Source: Runella slithyformis DSM 19594 (GTDB lineage: Bacteria > Bacteroidota > Bacteroidia > Cytophagales > Spirosomataceae). Taken from it: a stretch of 64,000 nt of DNA. Below are positions 26,492-35,089 of this stretch, piece by piece; the stretch's first letter is position 1; the number at the start of each line of letters is the position of its first letter. The stretch is from NCBI RefSeq assembly GCF_000218895.1, contig NC_015703.1, positions 5,469,001 through 5,533,000 of the forward strand, in the 5' to 3' direction. The translations under genes and the position numbers were made by a program. Under the pieces are notes generated by a model, which ran no database searches, was not told the DNA's origin, and worked only from the letters and a program-made list of their open reading frames with translations.

Positions 26492-27925
26492 ATGCTCCTC
26501 TCAACGCTTCATTCGCTGATTCATTCCCTGTCAAAATCCGAAAAAAGATACTTTACATTATTGGCCTCCTCCGACCAAAAGGATTTCTACCGGCTTTATC
26601 AATTGCTGGAGTCGCAGGCGGTTTTTAATGAAAATCAGGTGTTGAAGGCCTACGGCGAAAAATCGCCCGAACCGGCCCGCAAGTATTTATACCGAACATT
26701 GATGAAAGCCCTGCGCCTGTACGAATCGGAAAAAAACACGGAGGGTAAATTGATGAGTTTATTGCAGGATGCCCGTATTCTGCATGATAAAGGCTTTTTT
26801 GCAGCGGCGCTGGAGCAATTGACCAAGCTTAAATCGTTGGCCCTGCAACACGAGAAATTCTCGTACCGGATGCCCGCCCTCCGGCTCGAATTGCAGCTGC
26901 ATTCGCGTTCGCAGTTCAGCGACCTGAACGAGCAAATGCTGGTCGAACAGCAAAATACCATACTGGAGGTGCTGGAACATGAGCAAAATTTTGCCCGTCA
27001 TGCCTACCTGTTTGAGACCCTTTCGTGCCGGTATTGGCAACGGGGGCTAACGCAAAATCCGGCAGAGATCCAACAGCTCAACGATCTGCTGCTGGAAGAA
27101 TATCAATTGCTTAATAGCCGGCATTATGAATCGTTTGAAGCCCAAAAACTCCATCTGCATTTTCAATCACAGTACTTTCTGATGACGGGCGCCCCCGAAA
27201 GCAGCCTGTCGGTTTTTTACGAATTGATAGACTTGTACGATCAGCAGTCGGCGCGGTGGAAAGACGCGCCTATTCATTATGTCTACGTGCTCGACGGTAT
27301 TTTGGCCGACCTGCGCTGGTGCGAGCAGTTTGAAAAAATGCCCTTTTTCATCCAAAAACTGCGTGACTTTACACTTCACAATGAGTCACTTACTGATTTG
27401 GGAAACGCTTTGTCGGACAGCTATCAACTGCAACAGTATTTGGGAGAGCACCGCTATGAAGAAGCATTTGAATTGGCTGAAAATATAGCTGAACACTATT
27501 TGGCACCTGCCGTTCCTACGCTGCCTGCCACGCTCAAAACCGAGATGAACCTACTGGTGGCCCGCGTGTATTTTCACAAAAAACTGTACCAAAATGCGCT
27601 TAAACTCATCAACCGGCGGCTCAACGAAGGAATGATGGACTCACCGGATTATTGGCAGTGGCTGCATTACATGTTGCGATTGATGATCCAGTATGAATTG
27701 GGAAACCTGGACTATCTCGAATACGAGATCAAAAACCTGGGCCGCCGGCTCAAAAAAGCGTCAGCTCCTCCCCTGTTTTTGGACTGGCTGACGCTGTTAC
27801 AGCGGTTACTCAAAAATCAAAAAAGACCGCCTGAACCAACGACCGAACTCCACAACCCGCAGATCCGGAGATTAAGCCAATGGCTTCCTTTTGAAGAGTG
27901 GGTTCAGGAGAAAACCTCAAAATAG
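26492..27925 (+). CDS. TPR-like cytoplasmic protein of unknown function
   Basis: 477 residues, strongly helical, with repeated aromatic/Ala/Leu helix pairs such as ALEQLTKLKSLALQHEKF and ALKLINRRLNEGMMDSPDYWQWL that look like tetratricopeptide-type repeats. The N-terminus MLLSTLHSLIHSLSKSEKRYFTLLAS...DFYRLYQLLES occurs in a conserved hypothetical family of Cytophagales. There is no signal peptide or enzyme motif. It stands alone, divergent from the ribokinase operon across 170 bp of AT-rich DNA. A scaffolding or regulatory role is possible, but the function is unknown. Confidence 0.7.
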   Translation: MLLSTLHSLIHSLSKSEKRYFTLLASSDQKDFYRLYQLLESQAVFNENQVLKAYGEKSPEPARKYLYRTLMKALRLYESEKNTEGKLMSLLQDARILHDKGFFAAALEQLTKLKSLALQHEKFSYRMPALRLELQLHSRSQFSDLNEQMLVEQQNTILEVLEHEQNFARHAYLFETLSCRYWQRGLTQNPAEIQQLNDLLLEEYQLLNSRHYESFEAQKLHLHFQSQYFLMTGAPESSLSVFYELIDLYDQQSARWKDAPIHYVYVLDGILADLRWCEQFEKMPFFIQKLRDFTLHNESLTDLGNALSDSYQLQQYLGEHRYEEAFELAENIAEHYLAPAVPTLPATLKTEMNLLVARVYFHKKLYQNALKLINRRLNEGMMDSPDYWQWLHYMLRLMIQYELGNLDYLEYEIKNLGRRLKKASAPPLFLDWLTLLQRLLKNQKRPPEPTTELHNPQIRRLSQWLPFEEWVQEKTSK

Positions 27926-28520
27926 CCCTCCAACAGCGACTGCCCGGAAGCTACTTCAACCCCACCCCTTCGCGTATTCTCTCAACCTGCTTCCTTATCG
28001 TTCAGTATGTATACATTGACGGTATAGCAATGAAGAAATCGCCCTGCGCGGCAGGCGTTGTTACCGAGTTGGGACAAAAGCGTGGATTTGTGGCCTTCTA
28101 AAATGAGCGCAAATGCCTTCGCAGCAATTGGCCAAGTGCCGCCCGTCCCGGAGTTCCGTTTACGCTTTTAGCGGTGTTAACATTGCCAACAATTTTGCCG
28201 GTGATAACACTTCGAAAAGGCTTTGTTGCATGAATAGCCAATAATAGTAAAATACAGCACCAAATATGACATATACAATAAAAGACTGAGCTAAATTACC
28301 CAAAATTAGATATTAAGGAGGTAAAACCTTCGTTTTTGACAAGGCAAGCCCATTAGATCTTCATGCCATGCCAACCATGCAAGAAAGCCTCTTGATATAC
28401 GAATTTTGAAATATAATTTTTTTAGATGCACAAAGCTTAAAATCAGCACTTTACTGTCACAGAAGCCCCAAACTCCCGCTTCAGTAAAACGGCTGTCAGC
28501 GGTTCGGACTTTAAGTTATG
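27926..28520. other. 595-bp gap without a recognised gene
   Basis: No ORF here has a family match or good coding character. A 32-nt block at 28171-28202 recurs with about 26 matches at 30752-30783. Around it, GTGTTAAC (28174-28181) and GATAACAC (28203-28210) form an imperfect palindrome. The stretch changes from GC-rich to AT-rich near 28230, as decayed DNA would. Confidence 0.4.
28185..28202 (+). repeat. 18-bp repeat, copy A
   Basis: GCCAACAATTTTGCCGGT is identical to bases 30766-30783. The preceding 14 bp also match partly (GCGGT and scattered positions). Both copies lie between genes, which suggests a short interspersed repeat and not a coding remnant. Confidence 0.6.
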
Positions 28521-28931
28521 TTAGTTTTTGACATTATAAGTCAAACTATCATGTTTGTTATTAGGATTTATAATTGTGTATCTCTTTTTTGTCGTTTCAG
28601 TATATTTTAGCTCAAAAGAATATAAAACCAATTTTTCATTGTACAGCTTGCCCAAATATTCTATTGATTGATTTTCATTTTCAGTAATAAAGTGAATTTC
28701 ACCATTACTACGTAACGAACCCACAATTTTTGAACTCATGGTATCAATTTCTTTAGAAACAGCAAAATGAGACCCTTCAAAATTATTGTCGTTTATAAAT
28801 TTAAATGTAAAGATTTCAGTACCTAATTCACTTTTACGTTCATACGATTGTTCTTTCTTTAATTTGCTGTTGCAGGCAAAAATGAAAAGGGTTGCTACCA
28901 GTACTGAAAGTTTCTGATTTATTTTTGTCAT
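28521..28931 (-). CDS. Small putative lipoprotein
   Basis: 136 residues. The N-terminus MTKINQKLSVLVATLFIFAC is a lipoprotein signal with Cys at about 20, followed by a charged, Lys-rich segment. The remainder is beta-rich and ends YTIINPNNKHDSLTYNVKN. Codon use is markedly AT-rich compared with the sugar operons on either side, and the gene is isolated between two gaps of about 600 bp. This is consistent with horizontal gain. No family was recognised. Confidence 0.55.
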   Translation of the reverse strand: MTKINQKLSVLVATLFIFACNSKLKKEQSYERKSELGTEIFTFKFINDNNFEGSHFAVSKEIDTMSSKIVGSLRSNGEIHFITENENQSIEYLGKLYNEKLVLYSFELKYTETTKKRYTIINPNNKHDSLTYNVKN

Positions 28932-29532
28932 GATTTTATTCCTTTTGTTGAAGGGGTGTATTACAAATTGTCGCTAAGCTGCTATAGTTACCGCTACCTC
29001 ATAAGGCTCAATACGTTACCTAACGATATTCCCTCCATTGCTCATCCGGCAAATGCATAGATTGAAAACGCGCTGAGCTCCGGAGTTGCACCATCGTTGC
29101 CCGGATTGTTTGCAACGCTTTTGTACCCTATCGGCGGCCCGGAACCATTCGGTGTGCGGACGCTCTAGCTCCCAAGCCAATTAACAGGTCTCATTGTCGG
29201 TAAGTTTTATAGTCCATTCGGTCTTGACTTGAGTCAAAACAGTTAAAAGCTACTTTGTGCAAAATTAGATTCAACATTTAGGTTTTAATATGCAAAAGGA
29301 CTTTATCAGCCTGACTGTTCATTAACAACTCTTTCTGTTGTTCAATCCATTAGCTTGCTTTTATCCTTGTCCAAAAGCGGCAATTGCGATTGTTCCTATG
29401 TATTCCATAACGTAATATAAGTCTAAAATCATGGTTGCATTCGGATATTATCCTTTGAGTATTTGTTTAAGCCAACGCGCACCATCCTTTCATAAATATC
29501 ATGGTATCAACTTTGTACATTTCCCGGGAGAA
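28932..29532. other. 601-bp gap with a possible Crp/Fnr-type box
   Basis: No gene was recognised. A 14-bp palindrome TTGAC-TTGA-GTCAA lies at 29224-29237. It has the same half-sites as the box at 20785-20802. The stretch 29040-29200 is GC-rich without an open frame and may be decayed sequence. Confidence 0.4.
29224..29237. promoter_or_regulatory. Second Crp/Fnr-like palindrome
   Basis: TTGACTTGAGTCAA is a perfect palindrome with 5-bp arms identical to the core of the box at 20785-20802. It is not close to the start of any identified gene, so a regulatory role is uncertain. Confidence 0.35.
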
Positions 29533-30585
29533 TTACTTATTTTTTGTTTTTTTATACTTTTCATAAGCGTCCAAATTAAGCAGGAAAATACCTCTGCCAT
29601 CTCCTGCCCCTTTCTGAAAACCAAATTGGTGAGCGATGATATTGCCTTTTTTATTCACTACAGGATTGTCTGACTTGATTTTATTCAAATACCTGGTGGA
29701 AAAGTCAGCCAATCGTTCAACTTCCCCGCTACCATCCAGCTTCAGTTTGTATATATCCAGCTTGTATTTGTTTCTTTCTCCCATGGGTTGATGACGGTCA
29801 CTTTCAATCACCATATAACTTCCATCATGAAAAATGCCTTCTGCTTCATTATAACTTTTGGGTAAATCAGTATACTTCGTTGTCTTCTTCGTTTTTAAGT
29901 TAAACCCGAAAACCTGAGAATTATAGTACTGGTCTTTTTCATCACCCCAATAATGCGTGTAGATCAACTCCTCGTTAAGAGGCGGTCTGAAATCCTGGGT
30001 TTCAAGTCTTACATAGGCCGATGAATCCTTGTAAGAAATGATCGTTTGCTCATCTTTTAAGCTTGGAATTCCTTTTTCATAAAAAATTTCACCCATTTTA
30101 ATTTCCCTTTGTCCTACAAGTGTCCAAGCTATCTTCATGCTGTTTTTGGAAACGGCAGGGCCTTCATCGCAAAAAGCATTCAAAGGGTAAGGAGTATTGG
30201 GCTTATCCTTGGTCAATACGTATAATCCAAGACCGGCATGTCGGTCTTTTTCGGGGTTGGAAGCATCAAAAACAGTAGACCCCATAGCTAAAAGCAAATC
30301 ACCGTTTGATAAACATAACACTCGGTGAATGCCCCCATGATAAAATCCGGAGGTCACTTGTGATACCTCTCTTGTAGCGACATTTTTTTTAAAAACATCT
30401 CCTACCAGCTTATTCAAAAAATAAATGTTTTCTGACTTTTCATCCCATTCGGGCCTGGTGCCCCATGTAGTCAGAATTGAAAAGTAAGGAGGCAGTTCTT
30501 TCATTAACGATTCGATTGTCTGGGCATCAGCACTGTACATTGTTTGAAGAAACAGCAGGGCAATAATGATTACTTTTTTTTTCAT
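29533..30585 (-). CDS. Secreted TolB-like beta-propeller protein
   Basis: 350 residues from the ATG at 30585; an upstream TTG/GTG frame exists, but the signal peptide MKKKVIIIALLFLQTMYSADA starts here. The body shows repeats of the PD40/TolB type: a strand pair with a W-D-E or S-x-D element such as RPEWDEKSENIYFLN, GPAVSKNSMKIAWTL and NPVVNKKGNIIAHQ. It is probably a periplasmic propeller of unknown ligand. No peptidase domain follows. It is an isolated gene separated from DUF1080 by a terminator, with AT-rich composition. Confidence 0.6.
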   Translation of the reverse strand: MKKKVIIIALLFLQTMYSADAQTIESLMKELPPYFSILTTWGTRPEWDEKSENIYFLNKLVGDVFKKNVATREVSQVTSGFYHGGIHRVLCLSNGDLLLAMGSTVFDASNPEKDRHAGLGLYVLTKDKPNTPYPLNAFCDEGPAVSKNSMKIAWTLVGQREIKMGEIFYEKGIPSLKDEQTIISYKDSSAYVRLETQDFRPPLNEELIYTHYWGDEKDQYYNSQVFGFNLKTKKTTKYTDLPKSYNEAEGIFHDGSYMVIESDRHQPMGERNKYKLDIYKLKLDGSGEVERLADFSTRYLNKIKSDNPVVNKKGNIIAHQFGFQKGAGDGRGIFLLNLDAYEKYKKTKNK

Positions 30586-30676
30586 TTTAATTGTTTTATT
30601 TAGGTCAACTCCTTTCCTTTTTGCTTTAACTTGTACCAACGACTGTTTAAATGCAACGTTACTTCAAAAATAACAA

Positions 30677-30717
30677 AAGTTGCGTGTATCCCTTGTAAAC
30701 AAAGATACACGCAACTT
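30677..30717 (-). terminator. Rho-independent terminator of the DUF1080 gene
   Basis: A perfect 14-bp stem is formed by AAGTTGCGTGTATC (30677-30690) and its complement (30704-30717), with a 13-nt loop. On the minus strand it is followed by TTTTGTTATTTTT. It lies 94 bp after the stop of the DUF1080 gene. Confidence 0.75.
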
Positions 30718-30765
30718 CAATCAGGATTCTCTAACTGATATTACACCTTTGGCGGTATTTTGATC

Positions 30766-30783
30766 GCCAACAATTTTGCCGGT
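30766..30783 (+). repeat. 18-bp repeat, copy B
   Basis: This copy is identical to 28185-28202 (GCCAACAATTTTGCCGGT). It lies between the terminator and the 3' end of the DUF1080 gene. Confidence 0.6.
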
Positions 30784-30810
30784 AAGAACCCCCACACGGA
30801 CACACTCGAC

Positions 30811-31536
30811 TCATTGGATGGGCCTGATTTTTATATTTCTGAAAAAAACCTGATCACCGTGGTATTGCAGCAATATCCGTCCTTTTTCGCCCGTCCCGAA
30901 ATTGGGCAGATCTTTATATTTGCTCAGAGCAATGAGGCGCTTATATTCGTCGCTGTTGCGCTCATACTCCAGTACTTTTACGCCATTGAGCCAATGCTCC
31001 GTATGATTGCCTCTGGACACGATCTTAGCGGTATTCCATTCGCCGATTTTACGTACCGGCTTATCTTTGGCGGCGGGAATCAGGTCATAGAGAGACCCGA
31101 CCGTACGGTTGCCGTCACGGCCCATTTTGGCGTCGGGGTGTTTGTCATCATCCAACACCTGAAATTCCAGGCCTAAACCTGATTTTGGAAGATCGGGGTC
31201 AACGAAGTATTTGATACCGCTGTTGCCACCTTCGGTAAGCTTAAAATCAACGCTTAATTCAAAATTGCTGAACGCCTCCGTCGTGACGATGTCGCCGCCT
31301 TTACCTTCCGAAGGCTCTACGCTCAATACACCATCGCTGATCTTCCAGCCTTTTTCAGGAAATTTATCAAGAGAGGCTCCTCTCCAGCCGTTGGTGGTCT
31401 TGCCGTCCCACAATAATTTGACGCCTTGCTTTTGTTCGGCTTTTGAAAGGGTATTTTGGGCCTGCTGACCGTAACTCAGGTCCAAAAGTAAAGCAAGAAA
31501 GGCCGTTGAAGTTGCTTTAATTACTGCGAATTTCAT
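30811..31536 (-). CDS. Secreted DUF1080 (3-keto-disaccharide hydrolase-type) protein
   Basis: 241 residues from the ATG at 31536, the start of a signal peptide ([23 protein letters not shown]). The domain shows [35 protein letters not shown] and [16 protein letters not shown], and ends [11 protein letters not shown], all typical of the DUF1080 jelly-roll family. The family includes enzymes that hydrolyse 3-keto glycosides made by Gfo/Idh/MocA dehydrogenases. Two such dehydrogenases occur at 3182-5852, so a link is possible though distant. Confidence 0.8.
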   Translation of the reverse strand: MKFAVIKATSTAFLALLLDLSYGQQAQNTLSKAEQKQGVKLLWDGKTTNGWRGASLDKFPEKGWKISDGVLSVEPSEGKGGDIVTTEAFSNFELSVDFKLTEGGNSGIKYFVDPDLPKSGLGLEFQVLDDDKHPDAKMGRDGNRTVGSLYDLIPAAKDKPVRKIGEWNTAKIVSRGNHTEHWLNGVKVLEYERNSDEYKRLIALSKYKDLPNFGTGEKGRILLQYHGDQVFFRNIKIRPIQ

Positions 31537-31908
31537 GTTTGAAAAATATTTAATGAGTGTTAAACAGAATTTTGCGGCTGCACCCATAGGCAGAAAAACC
31601 GTGCACCTTGCCATATAACGCGCTGCTATCCCCTGTTCTACTGTTTTTTTGGGGGAAGATTTTAATTGAAACTGCCAACGTATTGAAAGGTCGTTTACCA
31701 AAGCAGATGTTAAATCTGCGCTTTTGAGAAGTTTAAATCACTATACGGAATAGAATTTTGACTTTTGACAAAACCGCTATTTTACCCAAAACATCAAAGG
31801 GAGAGATATGGATTTAAATCTCAGGCAGTTCGTCCTTACCCGGGGGTACCCTATTTTGACGCCGTCAATCAATCCATTAACCAACTGATCTGAGTCGGTA
31901 TCCTTGCA
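31537..31908. other. 372-bp intergenic stretch
   Basis: It lies between DUF1080 (start 31536) and the end of the IclR gene, both on the minus strand. A short hairpin GCAGAT-GTTAA-ATCTGC is at 31703-31719. No gene was seen. The promoter of the DUF1080 gene should be here. Confidence 0.4.
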
Positions 31909-32649
31909 CTAAACCGTTAATTTTCGATTAATAACCGCCACCGCGTCTCTGAGGGCCTGAATAATTTCTTTCTTTTTGGTCGCCGAAAAACGATACTCCG
32001 GCAAAAAGACACTGAGTCCGGCCACGACCTGCCGGCCGGCCATAATGGGTACGGCAAACCCCACCAAATGAGTATTTTTAAAATGCGTCATGGCCATGCC
32101 TTCTTCCCTGATCCTGGCCAATGCCATCGTGAGCCCTTCGCGGGTAGCCGCTTCCTCCCACACGGCTTGATCAGGCAGGCTGTTGTGTTGCAAAAAACGC
32201 TCCTGCTCTTTTTCGGGTAAATACGCCAGTAAAAGCCGACCGCTGGCGGTTTCGTACACGCTGCGTTCCGAACGGATCCGTACCTGAATATCCTGATTGC
32301 TGTTTACTACGTGCAGGATGTACCGTTTATAATTACGTAAGGTGCCCAAAATACAGGATTCATTCAGTCGTTCCGTAAGTTGCTCCATGGATTCTTTGGC
32401 CGCACTGACCAAGTCCTGCCCGTAGGCCACTTCATTGGTAAGCTGATACGCCATGGGTCCCAAACGGTAGCCTTTCTTTTTGCCAATATGCTCCAGGTAA
32501 TTCTTGGCCACCAGTGTATTAATGATATTGGCCGCCGTGGCCTGATTAAGTTGCAGTCCTTCCGCTACTTCGGGGAGGGAAACGGGCTGTCCGTTGCGTT
32601 GGGCAACCAATTCTAAAATATCAAATGCCTTGATGATTACCTGAACCAT
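31909..32649 (-). CDS. IclR family transcriptional regulator
   Basis: 246 residues from the ATG at 32649; the frame is open upstream, but MVQVIIKAFDILELVAQ is the normal family start. The N-terminal winged helix (SLPEVAEGLQLNQATAANIINTLVAKNYLE) is followed by the effector domain, with GRLLLAYLP, LARIREEGMAM and VGFAVPIMAGRQVVAGLSVFLP. IclR proteins such as KdgR control pectin and uronate catabolism. Here it is divergent from an alcohol dehydrogenase and next to kduD-like and susCD genes, so it is the best candidate for local regulator of the polysaccharide locus. No HTCS or anti-sigma pair is present. Confidence 0.85.
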   Translation of the reverse strand: MVQVIIKAFDILELVAQRNGQPVSLPEVAEGLQLNQATAANIINTLVAKNYLEHIGKKKGYRLGPMAYQLTNEVAYGQDLVSAAKESMEQLTERLNESCILGTLRNYKRYILHVVNSNQDIQVRIRSERSVYETASGRLLLAYLPEKEQERFLQHNSLPDQAVWEEAATREGLTMALARIREEGMAMTHFKNTHLVGFAVPIMAGRQVVAGLSVFLPEYRFSATKKKEIIQALRDAVAVINRKLTV

Positions 32650-32981
32650 TGCTGAATGTTGAAAGCGTAAATAGTACGTTGTTTTTATACGCCGGTAGCG
32701 TGATACATCCACCGCGCCTGAAATAGGCATTAAATCGGTAAAGTTATTAAATCTCCATTCATAACCAATTGAAGAGTCATGAAAGTAACTCCCCAAAAAT
32801 CGGTGCTCGACAGGCGGGCCTTCAAACACCGAAAAAGAATGCCTTTCCGAACAATACAGTCTGTTGAAATCCGTAAAATGCAGTTAAATTACGACGATTT
32901 TGAAATAACTGCCCAAATGCGGTTCATCACAAAGCGTCTTTTTGACAAAAAGTACTATCTCTAAGTCTATCATTTATACGT
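32650..32981. other. 332-bp divergent control region
   Basis: It lies between the IclR gene and the alcohol dehydrogenase gene, so it should carry promoters for both. No ORF beyond the frame-open extension of the IclR gene was seen. AGTACTATCTCTAAGTCTAT (32951-32970) has AGTACT and TCTATC words that resemble the GATAG repeats upstream of susC. Confidence 0.4.
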
Positions 32982-34001
32982 ATGCAGGCAATTGTATTAG
33001 AACAACCCGGAATGCTGAAAAGTGTTGAAAGGGAAGCTCCTCAACTTTCCGACCCCAATGATGTTTTATTGAAAGTGAGGCGTTTGGGCGTTTGCGGTAC
33101 CGATCTGCACGCCTACAACGGCAAACAACCTTTTTTTACCTATCCCCGAATTTTAGGGCACGAAATAGCGGCGGAAGTCATCGGGATCGGCTCCAACGTA
33201 ACGCACCTGAAACCCGGCGATGTATGCGCGGTGATGCCTTACCGAAACGAAACAACAGACCAAGCCGTTCGTCGCGGAAGGACCAATTGCGGCAGTACGC
33301 TCAAAGTGCTGGGCGTCCACGAAGACGGTGCCATGCAGGAGTTTATCACGTATCCGGCCCGGCAGGTTTTTCCCGCCAACGAACTCACGCTCGACCAAAT
33401 CGCCATGATCGAGCCACTGGCCATCGGCAGCCACGCCGTAGAGCGGGCGGATATTCAACCGGATGACATCGTACTGGTCGTGGGTGCCGGGCCGATCGGC
33501 ATCGGCACCGTCGCGATGGCGCTGCTGAAAGCCGCCAAGGTGTTGGTGCTGGATATGAACCAACACCGGCTGGACTACATTACCGCTCACTTCCCGTCGG
33601 TCACCACCGTTCTGCTGAACGATGCCGTTGAAAATACGCTCAAAGACAGGCTGAACGGCGATTTACCCACCGTTATTTTGGACGCAACGGGCAACAAAGA
33701 GTCCATGCAAAAATGCCTTGACTACGTAGCCCCCGGCGGTACGATCGTGTACATCGGGCTTTTTATCGGCGATGTTACCTTCCATGACCCGCTTTTTCAC
33801 CGTAAAGAGATTACCCTGAAATCGTCTCGAAATGCCGTGGCGACCGATTTCATCAAGTTGATCCGTTTGCTGAAAGCGGGTTTGGTCAACATCGACGGGT
33901 ACATCACACACCGATTGGCCTTTGACACGCTTCATAAAACCTTTACCACACTGTACTTACCCGAAGAGCGCGTTATCAAAGCGGTGATCGAGTTTACCTG
34001 A
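32982..34001 (+). CDS. Zinc-dependent alcohol dehydrogenase family protein (MDR)
   Basis: 339 residues. Catalytic zinc ligands are in GVCGTD (Cys about 38) and GHE (His about 59), and the cofactor motif is VVGAGPIGIG. The four-Cys structural zinc loop usually found after the GHE motif is replaced by MPYRNETTDQAVRRGRTNCG, with one Cys only, so the structural zinc is probably absent. Relatives oxidise sugar acids and polyols such as L-galactonate or L-idonate. It is divergent from the IclR regulator and converges with kduD, fitting a role in uronate or sugar-acid breakdown. Confidence 0.8.
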   Translation: MQAIVLEQPGMLKSVEREAPQLSDPNDVLLKVRRLGVCGTDLHAYNGKQPFFTYPRILGHEIAAEVIGIGSNVTHLKPGDVCAVMPYRNETTDQAVRRGRTNCGSTLKVLGVHEDGAMQEFITYPARQVFPANELTLDQIAMIEPLAIGSHAVERADIQPDDIVLVVGAGPIGIGTVAMALLKAAKVLVLDMNQHRLDYITAHFPSVTTVLLNDAVENTLKDRLNGDLPTVILDATGNKESMQKCLDYVAPGGTIVYIGLFIGDVTFHDPLFHRKEITLKSSRNAVATDFIKLIRLLKAGLVNIDGYITHRLAFDTLHKTFTTLYLPEERVIKAVIEFT

Positions 34002-34032
34002 AAACGAGGTTGCTCCTTTACGGTCCCTAAAC

Positions 34033-34803
34033 CTATCGTCCCATCCAGCCACCATCTACGGTCACAATCGTTCCGTGTACATAATTGGCGGCGTCAGAGG
34101 CCAGAAACAATGTAATTCCCTTAAAATCGTCCGGAATACCCCAACGCCCTGCGGGAATACGACCTAAGATCGAAGCGCTTCGGTCGGGGTCTTTCCGCAG
34201 GGCTTCAGTGTTATCGGTCGCGATATAGCCCGGCGCAATGGCGTTGACATTGACGCCTTTACCCGCCCATTCGTTGGCCAGCGCTTTGACCAAACTTCCG
34301 ATGGCACCTTTGCTCGCGGCATAGCCGGGCACCGTAATTCCTCCCTGAAACGTAAGCAGCGAAGCGGTAAAAATTATTTTACCTGCCCCTCTTGCCACCA
34401 TCTCTTTCCCGAATTCACGGCTCAACACAAACTGAGCGTTGAGGTTGGTTTCAATGACGGTGTCCCAGTATTCGTCGGGGTGTTCGGCGGCGGGTTTACG
34501 CAAAATGGTGCCGGCATTATTGACCAAAATATCAATTTTCGAAAAATCTGCTTTCACCGCCTCAATGAAGCGATACAGCTCCGGGCGATTGGCAAAATCG
34601 CACTGATACGCCCTGAAGCTTCGACCCAGTGCCAGCACCTCTTTTTCTATTTGACTGCCCGATAATTCCAACGTGGCCGAGACGCCGATAATATCGGCTC
34701 CCGCCTCGGCCAAAGCGAGTGCCATGGCTTTACCGATTCCCCTTTTACAGCCCGTTACCAGTGCCGTTTTTCCCGTAAGATCAAAAAGTTGCTGAATTAA
34801 CAT
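34033..34803 (-). CDS. kduD: KduD-type 2-dehydro-3-deoxy-D-gluconate 5-dehydrogenase (SDR)
   Basis: 256 residues, an SDR. GCKRGIGKAMA is the cofactor motif, Ser is in FTASLLTFQGG and Tyr/Lys in YAASKGA. The segment VNVNAIAPGYIATDNTEALR is characteristic of KduD enzymes, which reduce 2,5-diketo-3-deoxygluconate derived from unsaturated uronates. This ties the nearby lyases and GH105 enzymes to a 4,5-unsaturated uronate route. No kduI homologue was seen in the window. The gene is divergent from susC. Confidence 0.8.
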   Translation of the reverse strand: MLIQQLFDLTGKTALVTGCKRGIGKAMALALAEAGADIIGVSATLELSGSQIEKEVLALGRSFRAYQCDFANRPELYRFIEAVKADFSKIDILVNNAGTILRKPAAEHPDEYWDTVIETNLNAQFVLSREFGKEMVARGAGKIIFTASLLTFQGGITVPGYAASKGAIGSLVKALANEWAGKGVNVNAIAPGYIATDNTEALRKDPDRSASILGRIPAGRWGIPDDFKGITLFLASDAANYVHGTIVTVDGGWMGR

Positions 34804-35009
34804 ACTTGATTATTGTTAGAGTAAAAGTGAGAAAATAATTTAGTATAATTTTCTTAATTCTATTTTAGTTTTTAGGAACAAATTAGAAGATATATAATTA
34901 TTTCATGCCATATTATGCTTCATTAATCTATATCAAATACTAAAATTGTATAATTATAAGAGATAAATCTTAATAAATTACAATAAAAAAATATATTTAG
35001 ACAAAAGTA

Positions 35010-35040
35010 TTGACTTCTGATTAATTATCAAATAATATTG
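35010..35040 (+). promoter_or_regulatory. Candidate Bacteroidota promoter of susC
   Basis: TTG at 35010-35012 and TAATATTG at 35033-35040 are separated by 20 bp. This resembles the Bacteroidota -33 TTG and -7 TAnnTTTG elements, with one mismatch in the -7. It lies 50 bp before the susC ATG in very AT-rich DNA. Confidence 0.45.
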
Positions 35041-35046
35041 TATCGT

Positions 35047-35080
35047 GATAGTATAAATTAACAATGATAGAGTATAAATT
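35047..35080. repeat. Direct repeat GATAG(ag)TATAAATT upstream of susC
   Basis: GATAGTATAAATT (35047-35059) and GATAGAGTATAAATT (35066-35080) repeat with a 19-bp period just downstream of the candidate -7 element. The two-turn spacing fits a dimeric regulator site. The binding protein is unknown, with the IclR product the first candidate. Confidence 0.4.
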
Positions 35081-35089
35081 CCAGAACCA

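Noticed and set aside
30760-31176. 138-residue plus-strand ORF
   Set aside because: It overlaps the DUF1080 gene in antisense, which has a clear signal peptide and family motifs.
31909-32829. 306-residue IclR start at 32829
   Set aside because: The extra 60 residues lie in the divergent promoter region and are absent from IclR proteins.
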